64,000 bases of DNA, from assembly GCF_900187265.1 (NCBI RefSeq), contig NZ_LT906450.1:3339444-3403443 (forward strand), in the 5' to 3' direction. The notes under the pieces are model-generated. The model was not told the DNA's origin. It worked only from the letters and a program-made list of their open reading frames with translations, and searched no databases. The DNA is from Rhodococcus rhodochrous. Lineage in GTDB: Bacteria > Actinomycetota > Actinomycetes > Mycobacteriales > Mycobacteriaceae. Shown here piece after piece: positions 17,759 to 26,922 of this stretch (its first letter is position 1; each line of letters starts with the position of its first letter). Made by a program: the position numbers and the translations under genes.

Positions 17759-19702
17759 ATGGACCAACACCACTCCTCGCCGCTGTCGGGGTCACCCTTC
17801 CGACGGAGCGTGTTCCCGCCCATCGACGACTACGCATTCCTCTCGGATTGCGAGAGCACCTGTCTGATCGCGCGCGACGGAACCGTGGAGTGGATGTGCG
17901 TGCCGCGACCCGACTCCCCCAGCGTGTTCGGCGCACTGCTGGACCGCAGCGCGGGCCATTTCCGGTTGTCGCCGCACGATCGCACCGTGCCCGCGGCACG
18001 GCGGTACCTGCCCGGCGGTCTGGTCCTCGAGACGACCTGGCAGACCGACACGGGCTGGATGATCGTGCGCGACGCCCTGGTCATGGCGCCCTGGTACGAC
18101 GTCGAGGAGCGCTCCACGACACACCGCCGCACACCGTCCGACTGGGAGGCCGAGCACATGCTGTTGCGGACGGTGCGCTGTGTGAACGGGACGGTGGACC
18201 TGTACGTCAGTTGCGAACCCGCCTTCGACTACCACCGGGGCCGCACCGAATGGCGGTACACCGGCAAGGTCTACGAGGAGGCCACCGCGGTGTGCCGGAA
18301 CGCGGCGGACGAGCATCCGACGCTGCGCATGACCACGGATCTGCGACTCGGCATCGAGGACCGCGAGGCCCGCGCGCGACGTCGGCTCAACAAGGGCGAC
18401 ACGGCCTTCGTCGCATTGTCGTGGGGGGACTGCCCGATGCCGCACACCTTCGACGAGGCGGTCGCCAAGATGGTCTCCACCCAGGACTACTGGCGCGAAT
18501 GGATCACGACGGGCCGCTTCCCGGATCATCCCTGGCGCACCTATCTGCAGCGCAGCGCGCTCACACTCAAGGGACTGACCTACAGCCCGACCGGGGCGCT
18601 GCTCGCGGCGTCGACAACCTCGCTCCCCGAAACACCTGGCGGAGAACGTAACTGGGACTACCGTTACGCGTGGGTACGCGATTCGACCTTCGCACTGTGG
18701 GGTCTGTACACCCTCGGATTCGACCGGGAGGCAGACGACTTCTTCTCGTTCATCCTCGACGTCTCGCGCGACGCGGACGGCGTCCGCTATCCGCTCCAGG
18801 TGATGTACGGGGTGGGCGGCGAGCGCGAACTGCCGGAGTCGACCCTCGGGCATCTCAGCGGCTACGACGGCGCCACCCCGGTCCGCATCGGCAACGACGC
18901 CTATCACCAACAGCAACACGACATCTGGGGCACACTGCTCGACTCGGTCTACCTTCACGTCAAGTCCCGCGGGCACTTCCCCCAGACGTTGTTGCACACC
19001 CTGCGCCGGCAGGTCGAGGAGGCATCGGCCAACTGGCGCAAGCCCGATCGGGGCATCTGGGAGGTGCGCGGCGAGCCCCAGCACTTCGTGTCGTCGAAGG
19101 TCATGTGCTGGGTGGCGCTCGATCGCGGCTCGAAACTCGCCGAACTGCAGGGTCGTCCCGACTACGCCCGGAAGTGGGCGGCGATGGCCGACGAGATCAA
19201 GGCCGACGTCCTCGAACACGGCGTCGACGAACGCGGTGTCTTCACCCAGCGGTACGGCCACCCGTCGCTCGACGCCTCGGCTCTGCTGATCCCCTTGTTG
19301 CGCTTCCTGCCCGCGGACGATCCCCGGGTGCGGGCCACGGTGCTGGCGATCGCCGACGAACTCACCGAGGACGGGCTGGTGCTGCGCTATCGGGTGGAGA
19401 CCACCGACGACGGGCTCGCGGGCAAGGAGGGCTCGTTCACCATCTGCTCGTTCTGGCTGGTCTCGGCGCTCGTCGAGATCGGCGAGGTCGAGCGGGCGGC
19501 CGCCTTGTGCCAGCGCCTGCTCGACTACGCGAGCCCCCTGAAGCTCTATGCCGAGGAGATCGACACCGAGACGGGACGCCATCTGGGGAACTACCCGCAG
19601 GCGTTCACCCACCTGGCGCTCATCAATGCCGTCGTCCACGTCATCCGCGCCGAGCGGGAGATCGGAGCGGGCAACTTCCGGCCCGCGCATCTCGGGCCGT
19701 GA
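17759..19702 (+). CDS. GH15 family glycoside hydrolase (trehalase/glucoamylase type)
   Basis: 647 residues. The N-terminal domain (PPIDDYAFLSDCESTCLIAR then DGTVEWMCVPRPDSPSVFG) and the (alpha/alpha)6 catalytic domain with ERNWDYRYAWVRDSTFALWG are characteristic of the actinobacterial GH15 trehalase group; the C-terminal EGSFTICSFW region is where the second acidic catalytic residue is expected. The M. tuberculosis orthologue (Rv2402) and its M. smegmatis counterpart are reported as trehalases. Substrate here is inferred from that, and glucoamylase activity cannot be excluded. The start at 17759 follows GGAG closely; a GTG directly before it is an alternative. No signal peptide, so cytoplasmic. 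Confidence 0.88.
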   Translation: MDQHHSSPLSGSPFRRSVFPPIDDYAFLSDCESTCLIARDGTVEWMCVPRPDSPSVFGALLDRSAGHFRLSPHDRTVPAARRYLPGGLVLETTWQTDTGWMIVRDALVMAPWYDVEERSTTHRRTPSDWEAEHMLLRTVRCVNGTVDLYVSCEPAFDYHRGRTEWRYTGKVYEEATAVCRNAADEHPTLRMTTDLRLGIEDREARARRRLNKGDTAFVALSWGDCPMPHTFDEAVAKMVSTQDYWREWITTGRFPDHPWRTYLQRSALTLKGLTYSPTGALLAASTTSLPETPGGERNWDYRYAWVRDSTFALWGLYTLGFDREADDFFSFILDVSRDADGVRYPLQVMYGVGGERELPESTLGHLSGYDGATPVRIGNDAYHQQQHDIWGTLLDSVYLHVKSRGHFPQTLLHTLRRQVEEASANWRKPDRGIWEVRGEPQHFVSSKVMCWVALDRGSKLAELQGRPDYARKWAAMADEIKADVLEHGVDERGVFTQRYGHPSLDASALLIPLLRFLPADDPRVRATVLAIADELTEDGLVLRYRVETTDDGLAGKEGSFTICSFWLVSALVEIGEVERAAALCQRLLDYASPLKLYAEEIDTETGRHLGNYPQAFTHLALINAVVHVIRAEREIGAGNFRPAHLGP

Positions 19703-19709
19703 GCCGGTC

Positions 19710-20687
19710 TCAGGCGTTGGCGACCGCCTCGAGCTGCGGCCGGATCACGTCGAGCGCATAACCGATCGACAGCGACGAGGGCGTGTTGAACGCGACGACC
19801 GTCGGGAAGTCGACGATGGCGAGACCGCCTCCGGTGACGGCGGGCAGCCGGTCGAATCCGGGCAGGGCCATCAGGTCCTGCTCGGTTCCGCCGCGCGGCA
19901 GGATGATCAGCAGATCGGCGACCAGGGCGTCGACGCGTTCGGGACCGAGCACGACCCGCCCCTGGGAGGCTCCGCCCTCCGCGACCAGCGCGGGCGGCAG
20001 CGTCATGCCCAGCTGCGTGAACAGCGCAGCGGCACCGTCGTCCGGATCGGCGACCACGACGACCTGCTGCTCGTTGGTGACGTACTGCGACAGCGCAGCG
20101 GTCCGGCCCTCCAGTCCCGGCAGAGCAGCCTCCTCGATCTCGGCGTTACGGTCGGCGATGATCCGCTCGGCGTCGTCGGTGCGGCCGAGGACCTCACCGA
20201 GCACGCGCACCTGTTCGTCCCAGCGGTCCACGCCGGTGTCGCCGAGAGGCCCGATCGTCGGCGCGACCGCGGAGATCGTGTCGTAGTCGTTCTGCGAAGC
20301 GATCTGCCAGGCGCCGAGGATCAGGTCGGGTTCGAGAGCGGCGACCTCCTCGACAGGCACCGACGTCTCCGCTGTCGGACTCAGCGCCATCGCATCCGGG
20401 GAGACGTCGGTCTGCCAGGGGTAGAGGCCGCGATCGTCGCCGTACGAGCCGGCGCTGTAGTACGCGATGGGCTGCACCCCGAGTTCGACGAGGGCGTCGA
20501 GCCATTGGCTGGAGGTCGCGACGATCCGCTCGGGTGTGCCCTCGATCGTCGTCGTGCCGTAGGAGTGCTCGACGGTGACGGTCTCGCCGCCGGCAGTCGC
20601 GGTGTCATCGGTGTCCGACGAACACGCCACGAGGGTCGGGGCGACGAACAGTACGAGCGCTACCGCGGAGAGAACGACTCGGCGCAT
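19710..20687 (-). CDS. Iron-siderophore ABC transporter substrate-binding lipoprotein
   Basis: 325 residues. The signal peptide ends in a lipobox (LVAC-SSD), then a FecB/FepB-type fold beginning GTTTIEGTPERIVATSSQWL, with EPDLILGAW and VVAFNTPSSLSIGYALD. It should capture ferric siderophores outside the membrane and deliver them to a FecCD-type permease. No permease or ATPase gene is nearby, so it works with components encoded elsewhere. A clear IdeR/DtxR-type iron box lies 15-33 bases before the start, so it should be expressed only when iron is scarce. Confidence 0.9.
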   Translation of the reverse strand: MRRVVLSAVALVLFVAPTLVACSSDTDDTATAGGETVTVEHSYGTTTIEGTPERIVATSSQWLDALVELGVQPIAYYSAGSYGDDRGLYPWQTDVSPDAMALSPTAETSVPVEEVAALEPDLILGAWQIASQNDYDTISAVAPTIGPLGDTGVDRWDEQVRVLGEVLGRTDDAERIIADRNAEIEEAALPGLEGRTAALSQYVTNEQQVVVVADPDDGAAALFTQLGMTLPPALVAEGGASQGRVVLGPERVDALVADLLIILPRGGTEQDLMALPGFDRLPAVTGGGLAIVDFPTVVAFNTPSSLSIGYALDVIRPQLEAVANA

Positions 20688-20701
20688 GGGCGACCTCCAT
20701 T

Positions 20702-20720
20702 TCAGGTGAGGCTCACCTTA
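20702..20720. promoter_or_regulatory. IdeR/DtxR iron box upstream of the siderophore-binding lipoprotein
   Basis: TCAGGTGAGGCTCACCTTA is an interrupted palindrome matching the recalled 19-bp consensus TTAGGTTAGGCTAACCTAA at 15 of 19 positions. It sits just upstream of the minus-strand gene starting at 20687, where iron-loaded IdeR would block transcription. Confidence 0.8.
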
Positions 20721-20754
20721 ACCCGAGTGGGACGTCCGTGTGCCGGTGCAGTGC

Positions 20755-21687
20755 TCAGCGGAAGCGGGACAGCAGGGTCTCCGCCTGTTCGGCGATACCC
20801 CGGATCACCTCGCCCGCGGGTCGCTCGGACCGCACCAGACCGGCGGCCTCCCCCGCGTAGACCACCCCGATGTCGGGATCGTCACCGGTGTACGCCGCGG
20901 CGAGGGTGTCCTCGTCGGCGCCCCGGCCGTGCCACTCCTCGGTGAACGCATTGCGCAGGGCGCGTCCGCCCCAGCGCGCCGGCCACGGCTGGTGCCGGGC
21001 CTTGTCGAAGACGTCGGTGTAGACGGTGTCGGCGCTGCCGGCCTCCACGAGCCGGCCACGGGCGTAATCGGGGCCGACGGTCTCCGGGCTGGCGAGCAGA
21101 GCCGTCCCGACCAGGGCGCCCTGTCCACCGGCTGCGAGCACCGCCGCCAGACCGCGGCCCGTGGCGATGCCGCCTGCGGCGAGCACGGGCAGCGACGTCG
21201 ACTCGAGTACCTCCTGCAGCAGCGGGAGGGTGCCGATCCGGCCCGTGTGCCCACCGGCCTCGTGTCCCTGCGCGATCACCGCGTCGACACCCGCGGCCTC
21301 GACCACCCGCAGGTCGTCGATCGTGTTGATCTGCGAGAGGACGACAGCCCCGGCATCGTGGGCACGCTCGACGTAGGGTGCGGGATCGCCGAACGAGAGC
21401 GTGACCACCTGCGGGCGGTGCTCGAGCACCGCGGTGAGGAGGCTGTCGTCGTCGGCGAGCGCCCAGGTCATCAGACCGAATCCCACGGCCCCACCACCGA
21501 TCTCGCGGGCGGTGCGGACCTCACCCTCGATCCACTCGGCGGTGTTGTACCGGGCGGCACCGATCAGGCCGAGGCCGCCGGCCCGCGTCACCTCGCCGGC
21601 GAGCCGCCCACCGGCCCGGCCACCCATGGGCGCACCCAGCAGAGGAACGGAGATTCCGAGTTCACGGGTGAGCCAGGTGTCGAGCAC
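20755..21687 (-). CDS. Nitronate monooxygenase-like FMN oxidoreductase
   Basis: 310 residues from a GTG. TIM-barrel of the 2-nitropropane dioxygenase family: LGAPMGGRAGGRLAGEVTRA at the N-terminus, AQGHEAGGHTG with the candidate catalytic His, then the FMN-phosphate motifs LAAGGIATGRGLAAVLAAG and GALVGTALLASPE. Members oxidise nitronates or similar compounds, but many are uncharacterised and some are enoyl reductases. The natural substrate cannot be read from sequence. It lies 35 nt downstream of lepA on the same strand. Confidence 0.85.
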   Translation of the reverse strand: MLDTWLTRELGISVPLLGAPMGGRAGGRLAGEVTRAGGLGLIGAARYNTAEWIEGEVRTAREIGGGAVGFGLMTWALADDDSLLTAVLEHRPQVVTLSFGDPAPYVERAHDAGAVVLSQINTIDDLRVVEAAGVDAVIAQGHEAGGHTGRIGTLPLLQEVLESTSLPVLAAGGIATGRGLAAVLAAGGQGALVGTALLASPETVGPDYARGRLVEAGSADTVYTDVFDKARHQPWPARWGGRALRNAFTEEWHGRGADEDTLAAAYTGDDPDIGVVYAGEAAGLVRSERPAGEVIRGIAEQAETLLSRFR

Positions 21688-21722
21688 GCGAATCCTTCCG
21701 GTGGGCGTCGCAGCAGGAGCGA

Positions 21723-23627
21723 CTACTTCTTCGGCTTGTCGGACGAGGCCTCGGACGACAACGCGGCGACGAACGCCTCCTGCGGCACGTCGACGCGGCC
21801 GATCGTCTTCATCCGCTTCTTGCCTTCCTTCTGCTTCTCGAGCAGCTTGCGCTTACGGCTGATGTCGCCGCCGTAGCACTTGGCGAGAACGTCCTTGCGG
21901 ATCGCCCGGATGTTCTCGCGGGCGATGATCTTCGAGCCGATCGCAGCCTGGACGGGCACCTCGAACTGCTGCCGCGGGATGAGTTCCTTGAGCTTGGTCG
22001 TCATCTTGTTGCCGTAGGCGGCCGCGGCGTCCTTGTGGACGATCGCGCTGAACGCGTCGACGGCCTCGCCCTGCAACAGGATGTCGACCTTGACCAGCGC
22101 GGCCTCCTGCTCGCCGGCCTCCTCGTAGTCCATCGAGGCGTAGCCGCGGGTGCGCGACTTCAGCGAGTCGAAGAAGTCGAAGATGATCTCGGCCATCGGC
22201 AACGTGTACCGCAGCTCGACGCGGGTCTCGGACAGGTAGTCCATGCCGCCGAGCTCACCGCGCCGCGACTGGCACAGCTCCATGATCGAGCCGATGAACT
22301 CGCTCGGCGCGATGATGGTGCACTTGACGATCGGTTCGTAGATCTCGCGGGCCTTGCCCTCGGGCCAGTCGGACGGGTTCGTCACGACGACTTCCTGACC
22401 ACCTTCGAGCACGACGCGGTAGACGACGTTGGGGGCGGTGGAGATCAGGTCGAGGCCGAACTCGCGCTCGAGGCGCTCGCGGGTGATCTCCATGTGGAGC
22501 AGACCGAGGAAGCCGCAGCGGAAGCCGAATCCGAGGGCGACGGACGTCTCGGGCTCGTAGGTGAGCGCAGCGTCGTTGAGCTGGAGTTTGTCGAGCGCGT
22601 CGCGCAGCACCGGGTAGTCGGAACCGTCGACCGGATACAGGCCGGAGTAGACCATCGGGCGCGGTTCGCGGTAGCCGGTGAGCGGCTCCTCCGCACCGTT
22701 GCGGGCGGTGGTGACGGTGTCGCCGACCTTCGACTGGCGCACGTCCTTCACGCCGGTGATGAGATAGCCCACCTCGCCGACGCCGAGACCGGCGGTGGCC
22801 TTGGGTTCGGGCGAGACGATGCCGACCTCGAGCAGTTCGTGGGTCGTGCCCGTCGACATCATCTTGATCTTCTCGCGGGGCACGATCTTGCCGTCGACCA
22901 CACGCACATACGTCACGACACCGCGGTAGGTGTCGTAGACGGAGTCGAAGATCATGGCGCGGGCAGGCGCGTCGGCGTCACCGACCGGCGGCGGCACCTG
23001 GCGGATCACGGCGTCGATGAGTTCGGGGACGCCCTCGCCGGTCTTGCCGGAGACCCGGAGCACGTCGGACGGCTCGCAGCCGATGATGTTCGCGATCTCA
23101 CCGGCATAGCGGTCAGGGTCGGCCGCGGGCAGGTCGATCTTGTTGAGGACCGGGATGATCGTCAGGTCCTTGTCGAGCGCGAGGTAGAGATTGGCGAGGG
23201 TCTGCGCCTCGATGCCCTGCGCGGCGTCGACGAGCAGGACCGCGCCCTCGCATGCCTCGAGCGCGCGGGAGACCTCGTAGGTGAAGTCGACGTGGCCCGG
23301 GGTGTCGATCAGGTGCATCACGTAGTCTTCGCCGTCGAGCTTCCACGGCAGACGTACGTTCTGCGCCTTGATCGTGATGCCGCGCTCGCGCTCGATGTCC
23401 ATGCGGTCGAGGTACTGGGCGCGCATCTGCCGCTCCTCGACCACCCCGGTGAGCTGCAGCATCCGGTCCGCGAGCGTCGACTTTCCGTGGTCGATGTGCG
23501 CGATGATGCAGAAGTTCCGGATCTTTGCGGGGTCCGTGAACGTGGTGTCGGCGAAGGTGCTGATGTCGTGCTCCTGACTCGGACTGGCAGCGGCCTGCAG
23601 ACCGCGGTCACCCTGCAGAATATCCAA
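21723..23627 (-). CDS. lepA: Elongation factor 4 (LepA), ribosome back-translocase GTPase
   Basis: 634 residues. GTPase motifs [14 protein letters not shown] and NKIDLP, then EF-G-like domains and the LepA-specific C-terminus with [18 protein letters not shown] and [21 protein letters not shown]. It binds stalled ribosomes and can reverse translocation under salt or cold stress. The TTG start at 23627 gives the closest fit to family length (M. tuberculosis about 650); the first 20 or so residues are not conserved, so the exact start is uncertain. Divergent from the PemK-like gene. Confidence 0.95.
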   Translation of the reverse strand: MDILQGDRGLQAAASPSQEHDISTFADTTFTDPAKIRNFCIIAHIDHGKSTLADRMLQLTGVVEERQMRAQYLDRMDIERERGITIKAQNVRLPWKLDGEDYVMHLIDTPGHVDFTYEVSRALEACEGAVLLVDAAQGIEAQTLANLYLALDKDLTIIPVLNKIDLPAADPDRYAGEIANIIGCEPSDVLRVSGKTGEGVPELIDAVIRQVPPPVGDADAPARAMIFDSVYDTYRGVVTYVRVVDGKIVPREKIKMMSTGTTHELLEVGIVSPEPKATAGLGVGEVGYLITGVKDVRQSKVGDTVTTARNGAEEPLTGYREPRPMVYSGLYPVDGSDYPVLRDALDKLQLNDAALTYEPETSVALGFGFRCGFLGLLHMEITRERLEREFGLDLISTAPNVVYRVVLEGGQEVVVTNPSDWPEGKAREIYEPIVKCTIIAPSEFIGSIMELCQSRRGELGGMDYLSETRVELRYTLPMAEIIFDFFDSLKSRTRGYASMDYEEAGEQEAALVKVDILLQGEAVDAFSAIVHKDAAAAYGNKMTTKLKELIPRQQFEVPVQAAIGSKIIARENIRAIRKDVLAKCYGGDISRKRKLLEKQKEGKKRMKTIGRVDVPQEAFVAALSSEASSDKPKK

Positions 23628-23681
23628 GTCGGGCGGCGGCCGGGACTTCGCCCGGGTCAGGTCCGGTTAAGCTCGGTTCCC

Positions 23682-24350
23682 GTGGCCGGTACATGGAAGA
23701 AATTGGGCAGGCAGCTGGGGCGTCTCGCCGTCGAGCAGGGGCCGAAGATCTACCAGCAGTTGCAGCAGTCCGGGGCGCTCGACAAGGCGCGCGCCGCGCT
23801 GAACGCGGCCGGCCAGGCCGGCGCAGCGAGCGGAACTTCGGGGAGCGGTACCACCGCGGCACCGAAGCCCGGCGCGGACCGGACCGCGGCACCGAAGCCC
23901 GGTGCTGCGAAGACCCGGTCCGGCACGAAGCGCCCGGCCCCCGGTCGCCCGGTGGCGTCGCGCACCACGCCGACGGCGCAGCGTGCCCGCCGCCTCGAGT
24001 ACTCCCCCGATCTCGACGGTCGCGCCGATCCGGGCGAGATCGTGTGGACCTGGGTGGCCTACGAAGAAGATCCGACGCAGGGCAAGGACCGCCCGGTGCT
24101 CGTCGTGGGCCGCGACGACTCGACGCTGCTCGGACTGATGCTGTCGTCGAACGCCGACCGCGACGGTCACCGTTACTGGCTCGGAATCGGCTCCGGACGG
24201 TGGGACGCGGAGAACCGCCCGAGCTGGGTGCGCCTCGATCGCGTGCTCGACGTCCCCGAGGACGGCATCCGCCGCGAGGGCGCGATCCTTCCCCGCGCAC
24301 GCTTCGATCAGGTCGCGGCCCGGCTCCGCACCGATTTCGGCTGGAGCTGA
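23682..24350 (+). CDS. PemK/MazF-fold protein without antitoxin (Rv2405-like)
   Basis: 222 residues from the GTG at 23682. The N-terminal 35 residues form a basic amphipathic region (WKKLGRQLGRLAVEQGPKIY), followed by about 70 low-complexity residues with a repeated TAAPKPGA unit. The C-terminal 110 residues start PGEIVWTWVAYEEDPTQGKD then RPVLVVGRD, the first strands of a PemK/MazF SH3-like barrel. There is no antitoxin gene beside it. A conserved orthologue next to lepA in mycobacteria suggests a housekeeping RNA-binding or RNase role rather than an addiction module. That is inference. Confidence 0.75.
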   Translation: MAGTWKKLGRQLGRLAVEQGPKIYQQLQQSGALDKARAALNAAGQAGAASGTSGSGTTAAPKPGADRTAAPKPGAAKTRSGTKRPAPGRPVASRTTPTAQRARRLEYSPDLDGRADPGEIVWTWVAYEEDPTQGKDRPVLVVGRDDSTLLGLMLSSNADRDGHRYWLGIGSGRWDAENRPSWVRLDRVLDVPEDGIRREGAILPRARFDQVAARLRTDFGWS

Positions 24351-24377
24351 ACCGGGCCGCGTCCCGCCCGCGGGACC

Positions 24378-25199
24378 TCAGGAGGCCCGGAGCCCGTACC
24401 GCCGTCCGAAGAGGAAGGTGTAGACGAGGGCTCCGAGTGCGCCGCCGATGAGCGGGAACACGATGAACGCCCACAGCTGCCCGAGCGCACCGTCCTGGTA
24501 GAAGGCAACGGCGAGGCTGCGTGCGGGGTTGACCGACGTGTTGTCGATCGGGATCGAGATCAAATGGATCACCGCGAGGGTGAAGCCGATGGCGATGCCG
24601 GCGATCGGTGCGTCGGCGACCTGATCGGTCGCACCGAGCACCACGAACACGAGCACGGCCGTGAGCAGGACCTCGACGACGATCATCGCGCCGATGCCGT
24701 AGCCGTTCTCGAGCACACCGCCGAGCGGGCCGTGCACGGCCGAGGGGCTGTGTGCGCCCCAGCCGTTCGCGCCGAGCCCGTCGGCGGCACGGTCGTAGCT
24801 CGGCAGCGACGACGCCACCGCGTAGAGCGTCAGACCGGCGATCAGACCGCCGACGACCTGCGCGATCCAGTAACCCACGGCGCGCACCGGCGTCACATGA
24901 CCGACGATGAGCTGCCCGAGCGTCACCGCCGGATTCACGTGACACCCGGAGATCGGGCCGATGGTGTACACGAGGAACAGCAAGGTCAGGCCGAACGCCA
25001 ATGCGACGCCGAGCTGGCCGACATAGGTTCCGGCGAACACCGCGGTACCCACCGCGGAGAACACCAGGAGGAAGGTTCCGATCGCCTCCGCCACGTACTT
25101 CCGCAGATCGGAGAACTCACCGGGGTCTCTGATTTCCAGGGATGTCTGGCGTGCGAGATCTTCGTCGATTCGGGACTCGGGATCGCGTGGGGGTTCCAT
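24378..25199 (-). CDS. aqpZ: Aquaporin Z-type water channel
   Basis: 273 residues, six membrane helices and two half-helices with the NPA motifs (GCHVNPAVTLG and TSVNPARSLAVAF). The His (AVIHLISIP), Thr (NTS) and Arg (NPAR) around the pore match the AqpZ water-selectivity filter. An acidic cytoplasmic N-terminus of about 35 residues is extra. The ATG follows GAGGTGACC. It converges with the PemK-like gene and has a long upstream region with a candidate small ORF. Confidence 0.92.
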   Translation of the reverse strand: MEPPRDPESRIDEDLARQTSLEIRDPGEFSDLRKYVAEAIGTFLLVFSAVGTAVFAGTYVGQLGVALAFGLTLLFLVYTIGPISGCHVNPAVTLGQLIVGHVTPVRAVGYWIAQVVGGLIAGLTLYAVASSLPSYDRAADGLGANGWGAHSPSAVHGPLGGVLENGYGIGAMIVVEVLLTAVLVFVVLGATDQVADAPIAGIAIGFTLAVIHLISIPIDNTSVNPARSLAVAFYQDGALGQLWAFIVFPLIGGALGALVYTFLFGRRYGLRAS

Positions 25200-25561
25200 G
25201 GGTCACCTCGATGTTCGCGGTCCCGCATGCAGGCGGAACCTGGTGGTAGAACACTTCGAGTCGATGCACCGCAGCCGCGAACTCGTCGTTCGCGCTGTGA
25301 GGGAGATTACGCAAGCGCCGTGACCTCGACAACAACATCGTGCGCCGTGGCGTGTCCGCCCATGTAGATGCCCTCCCGCGGCGGCACGCAACAACAACAG
25401 TCAGGTGCGCGTAGTCCTGGCCGAAACGATCAGGCCGGTGAGAAGGGTGATTCGACCGCCGGTTTGGGCTTTGTGATCCGTTCTTGGTAGCCTTGTCCAT
25501 CGGTGCTCAGATGCACCCAGAGCTTTCCTACCAGCTACCAGCAAGACGACAGGATTTACGC
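25200..25561. other. Intergenic region between aqpZ and rpsT
   Basis: 362 bases carrying the divergent upstream regions of aqpZ and rpsT. It holds one candidate 18-codon ORF on the minus strand (25307-25363). On the same strand a small hairpin GCGAAC-GACGA-GTTCGC lies between that ORF and aqpZ. TAGCCT (about 25489-25494), 73 bases before the rpsT GTG, is a possible -10 for rpsT. I recognise no RNA gene here. Confidence 0.5.
25307..25363 (-). CDS. Candidate 18-residue leader ORF upstream of aqpZ
   Basis: ATG at 25363 with a good Shine-Dalgarno (GGGAGG, 8 bases before), encoding MGGHATAHDVVVEVTALA and TAA. It ends 107 nt before the aqpZ start. The VVVEV run could act as a sensor, or the ORF may be chance. 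No homologue is recognised. Confidence 0.3.
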   Translation of the reverse strand: MGGHATAHDVVVEVTALA

Positions 25562-25822
25562 GTGGCCAACATCAAGTCCCAGGTGAAGCGGATTCGCACC
25601 AACGAGCGCAACCGACTCCGGAATCAGTCGGTGAAGTCGTCGCTTCGTACGGCGATCCGTTCGTTCCGCGAGGCTGCGGCCGCCGGCGACAAGGACAAGG
25701 TCAACGAGCTCCTCGTCGCCACCAGCCGTCAGCTCGACAAGGCTGCCAGCAAGGGTGTCATCCACCCCAACCAGGCCGCCAACAAGAAGTCTGCTCTCGC
25801 GAAGCTTGCCAACAAGCTCTGA
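25562..25822 (+). CDS. rpsT: 30S ribosomal protein S20
   Basis: 86 residues beginning [17 protein letters not shown] after a GTG start; binds 16S rRNA early in 30S assembly. Length equals the mycobacterial protein, which fixes the start at 25562 rather than the upstream in-frame codons. The gene is monocistronic and ends in a strong terminator. S20 facing holA is a conserved actinobacterial arrangement. Confidence 0.97.
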   Translation: MANIKSQVKRIRTNERNRLRNQSVKSSLRTAIRSFREAAAAGDKDKVNELLVATSRQLDKAASKGVIHPNQAANKKSALAKLANKL

Positions 25823-25860
25823 GTTCATCGCTCCGAGGTAGTAGACGCAGGCTCTGCTTC

Positions 25861-25894
25861 ACGAAGGCCGTCCCCCGCCGGGGACGGCCTTCGT
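25861..25894. terminator. Strong hairpin terminator between rpsT and holA
   Basis: Perfect 15-bp stem (25861-25875 with 25880-25894) and a CGCC loop. It lies between convergent genes and can serve both directions; there is no long U-run. Confidence 0.8.
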
Positions 25895-25950
25895 GGCATT
25901 GAACGGCAGACATGACGCCGCCCCTGAAGCGGGATCGGGGCGCGGACGGC

Positions 25951-26922
25951 TCAGGCCGCCAGTTCGGAGATGACCCGCACGGCGTGCTCGAGAGCGTAGT
26001 CCGGATCGGCGGCCGCTCCCTTGACGTCGGCGTTGAGCGCAGCGACCACCGTGAGCGCGGTGCCGATCGACGCCGGCGCCCATGTGCGCGCCTGTGCCTG
26101 GGCCTTCTTCACCTTCCACGGCGGCATACCGAGCGACGACGCGAGGGAGAACGGGTCGCCGCGACCGGCGGAGCCGACCCGGGCGATGGTGTGCACGGCG
26201 TCGGCGAGGGCATCAGCGAGCAGCACGTGGGCGACACCGCGGTGCATCGCCCACCGCAGCGCTTCGAGCGCACCGGCCGTGTCGCCGGCCACGGCCTTCT
26301 CGGCCACGTCGAATCCCGACACCTCGGCCTTGCCCGAGTAGTAGCGCCGCACGGCCGCAGCGTCGATCTTGCCGCCGGTGTCGGCCACGAGCTGGCTGCA
26401 CGCAGCGGCGAGTTCGCGCAGGTCGGATCCCACCGCTTCGATGACGAGCTGTTCGACGTCGCCCGAGACCCGTACGTCCGCGGCCTGGAACTCCTTGTGG
26501 ACGAACGTGCGCACCCACGCGGCCTTCTCCCCCGCCTTCGCGGGAGCAGCGCACATGTGTTCCTCGGCGCCGCACTTGCGCAGCGCGGGCACCATCGCCT
26601 TGGTCCGACCGCCGCCGCTGTGGAGGATCACCAGTGTCACGCCCGGCGGCGGATCGGCTGCGACGTCGAGGATCAGCGCCGCGGCGTCCTTTCCGGCGTC
26701 GGCCGTGGATTCGAGGATCACGATGCGTTCTTCCGCGAACAGCGACGGGCTCAGCAGCTCGGCGAGTTCGGGCACACCCGCGTCGCCGGCGCGGAGCCGG
26801 GAGACGGGGAGGTCGCCGGGAGTTCCGCTGCGCGTGCGGACATCGGACACGATCTGCGCGACGGCACGGTCGACGAGCAGTTCTTCCTCACCGAGGACCA
26901 GATGCAGGGACGCGTCGCTCAC
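25951..26922 (-). CDS. holA: DNA polymerase III subunit delta
   Basis: Clamp-loader subunit that opens the beta sliding clamp. 323 residues beginning [20 protein letters not shown]; it has the delta-type N-terminal domain ([16 protein letters not shown]) and a helical C-terminal collar domain with [20 protein letters not shown] and [13 protein letters not shown]. The GTG start overlaps the comEC stop (GTGA), placing it last in a comEA-comEC-holA operon, as in other actinobacteria. Confidence 0.93.
   Translation of the reverse strand: MSDASLHLVLGEEELLVDRAVAQIVSDVRTRSGTPGDLPVSRLRAGDAGVPELAELLSPSLFAEERIVILESTADAGKDAAALILDVAADPPPGVTLVILHSGGGRTKAMVPALRKCGAEEHMCAAPAKAGEKAAWVRTFVHKEFQAADVRVSGDVEQLVIEAVGSDLRELAAACSQLVADTGGKIDAAAVRRYYSGKAEVSGFDVAEKAVAGDTAGALEALRWAMHRGVAHVLLADALADAVHTIARVGSAGRGDPFSLASSLGMPPWKVKKAQAQARTWAPASIGTALTVVAALNADVKGAAADPDYALEHAVRVISELAA

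Noticed and set aside
23682..24350. PemK-fold gene as a toxin-antitoxin module
   Set aside because: No small antitoxin ORF with a ribosome site lies on either side; the neighbours are lepA and aqpZ.
25117..25500. 127-codon minus-strand frame over the aqpZ-rpsT gap
   Set aside because: Runs into aqpZ in another frame, has an Arg-rich composition typical of spurious frames, and lacks a ribosome site.
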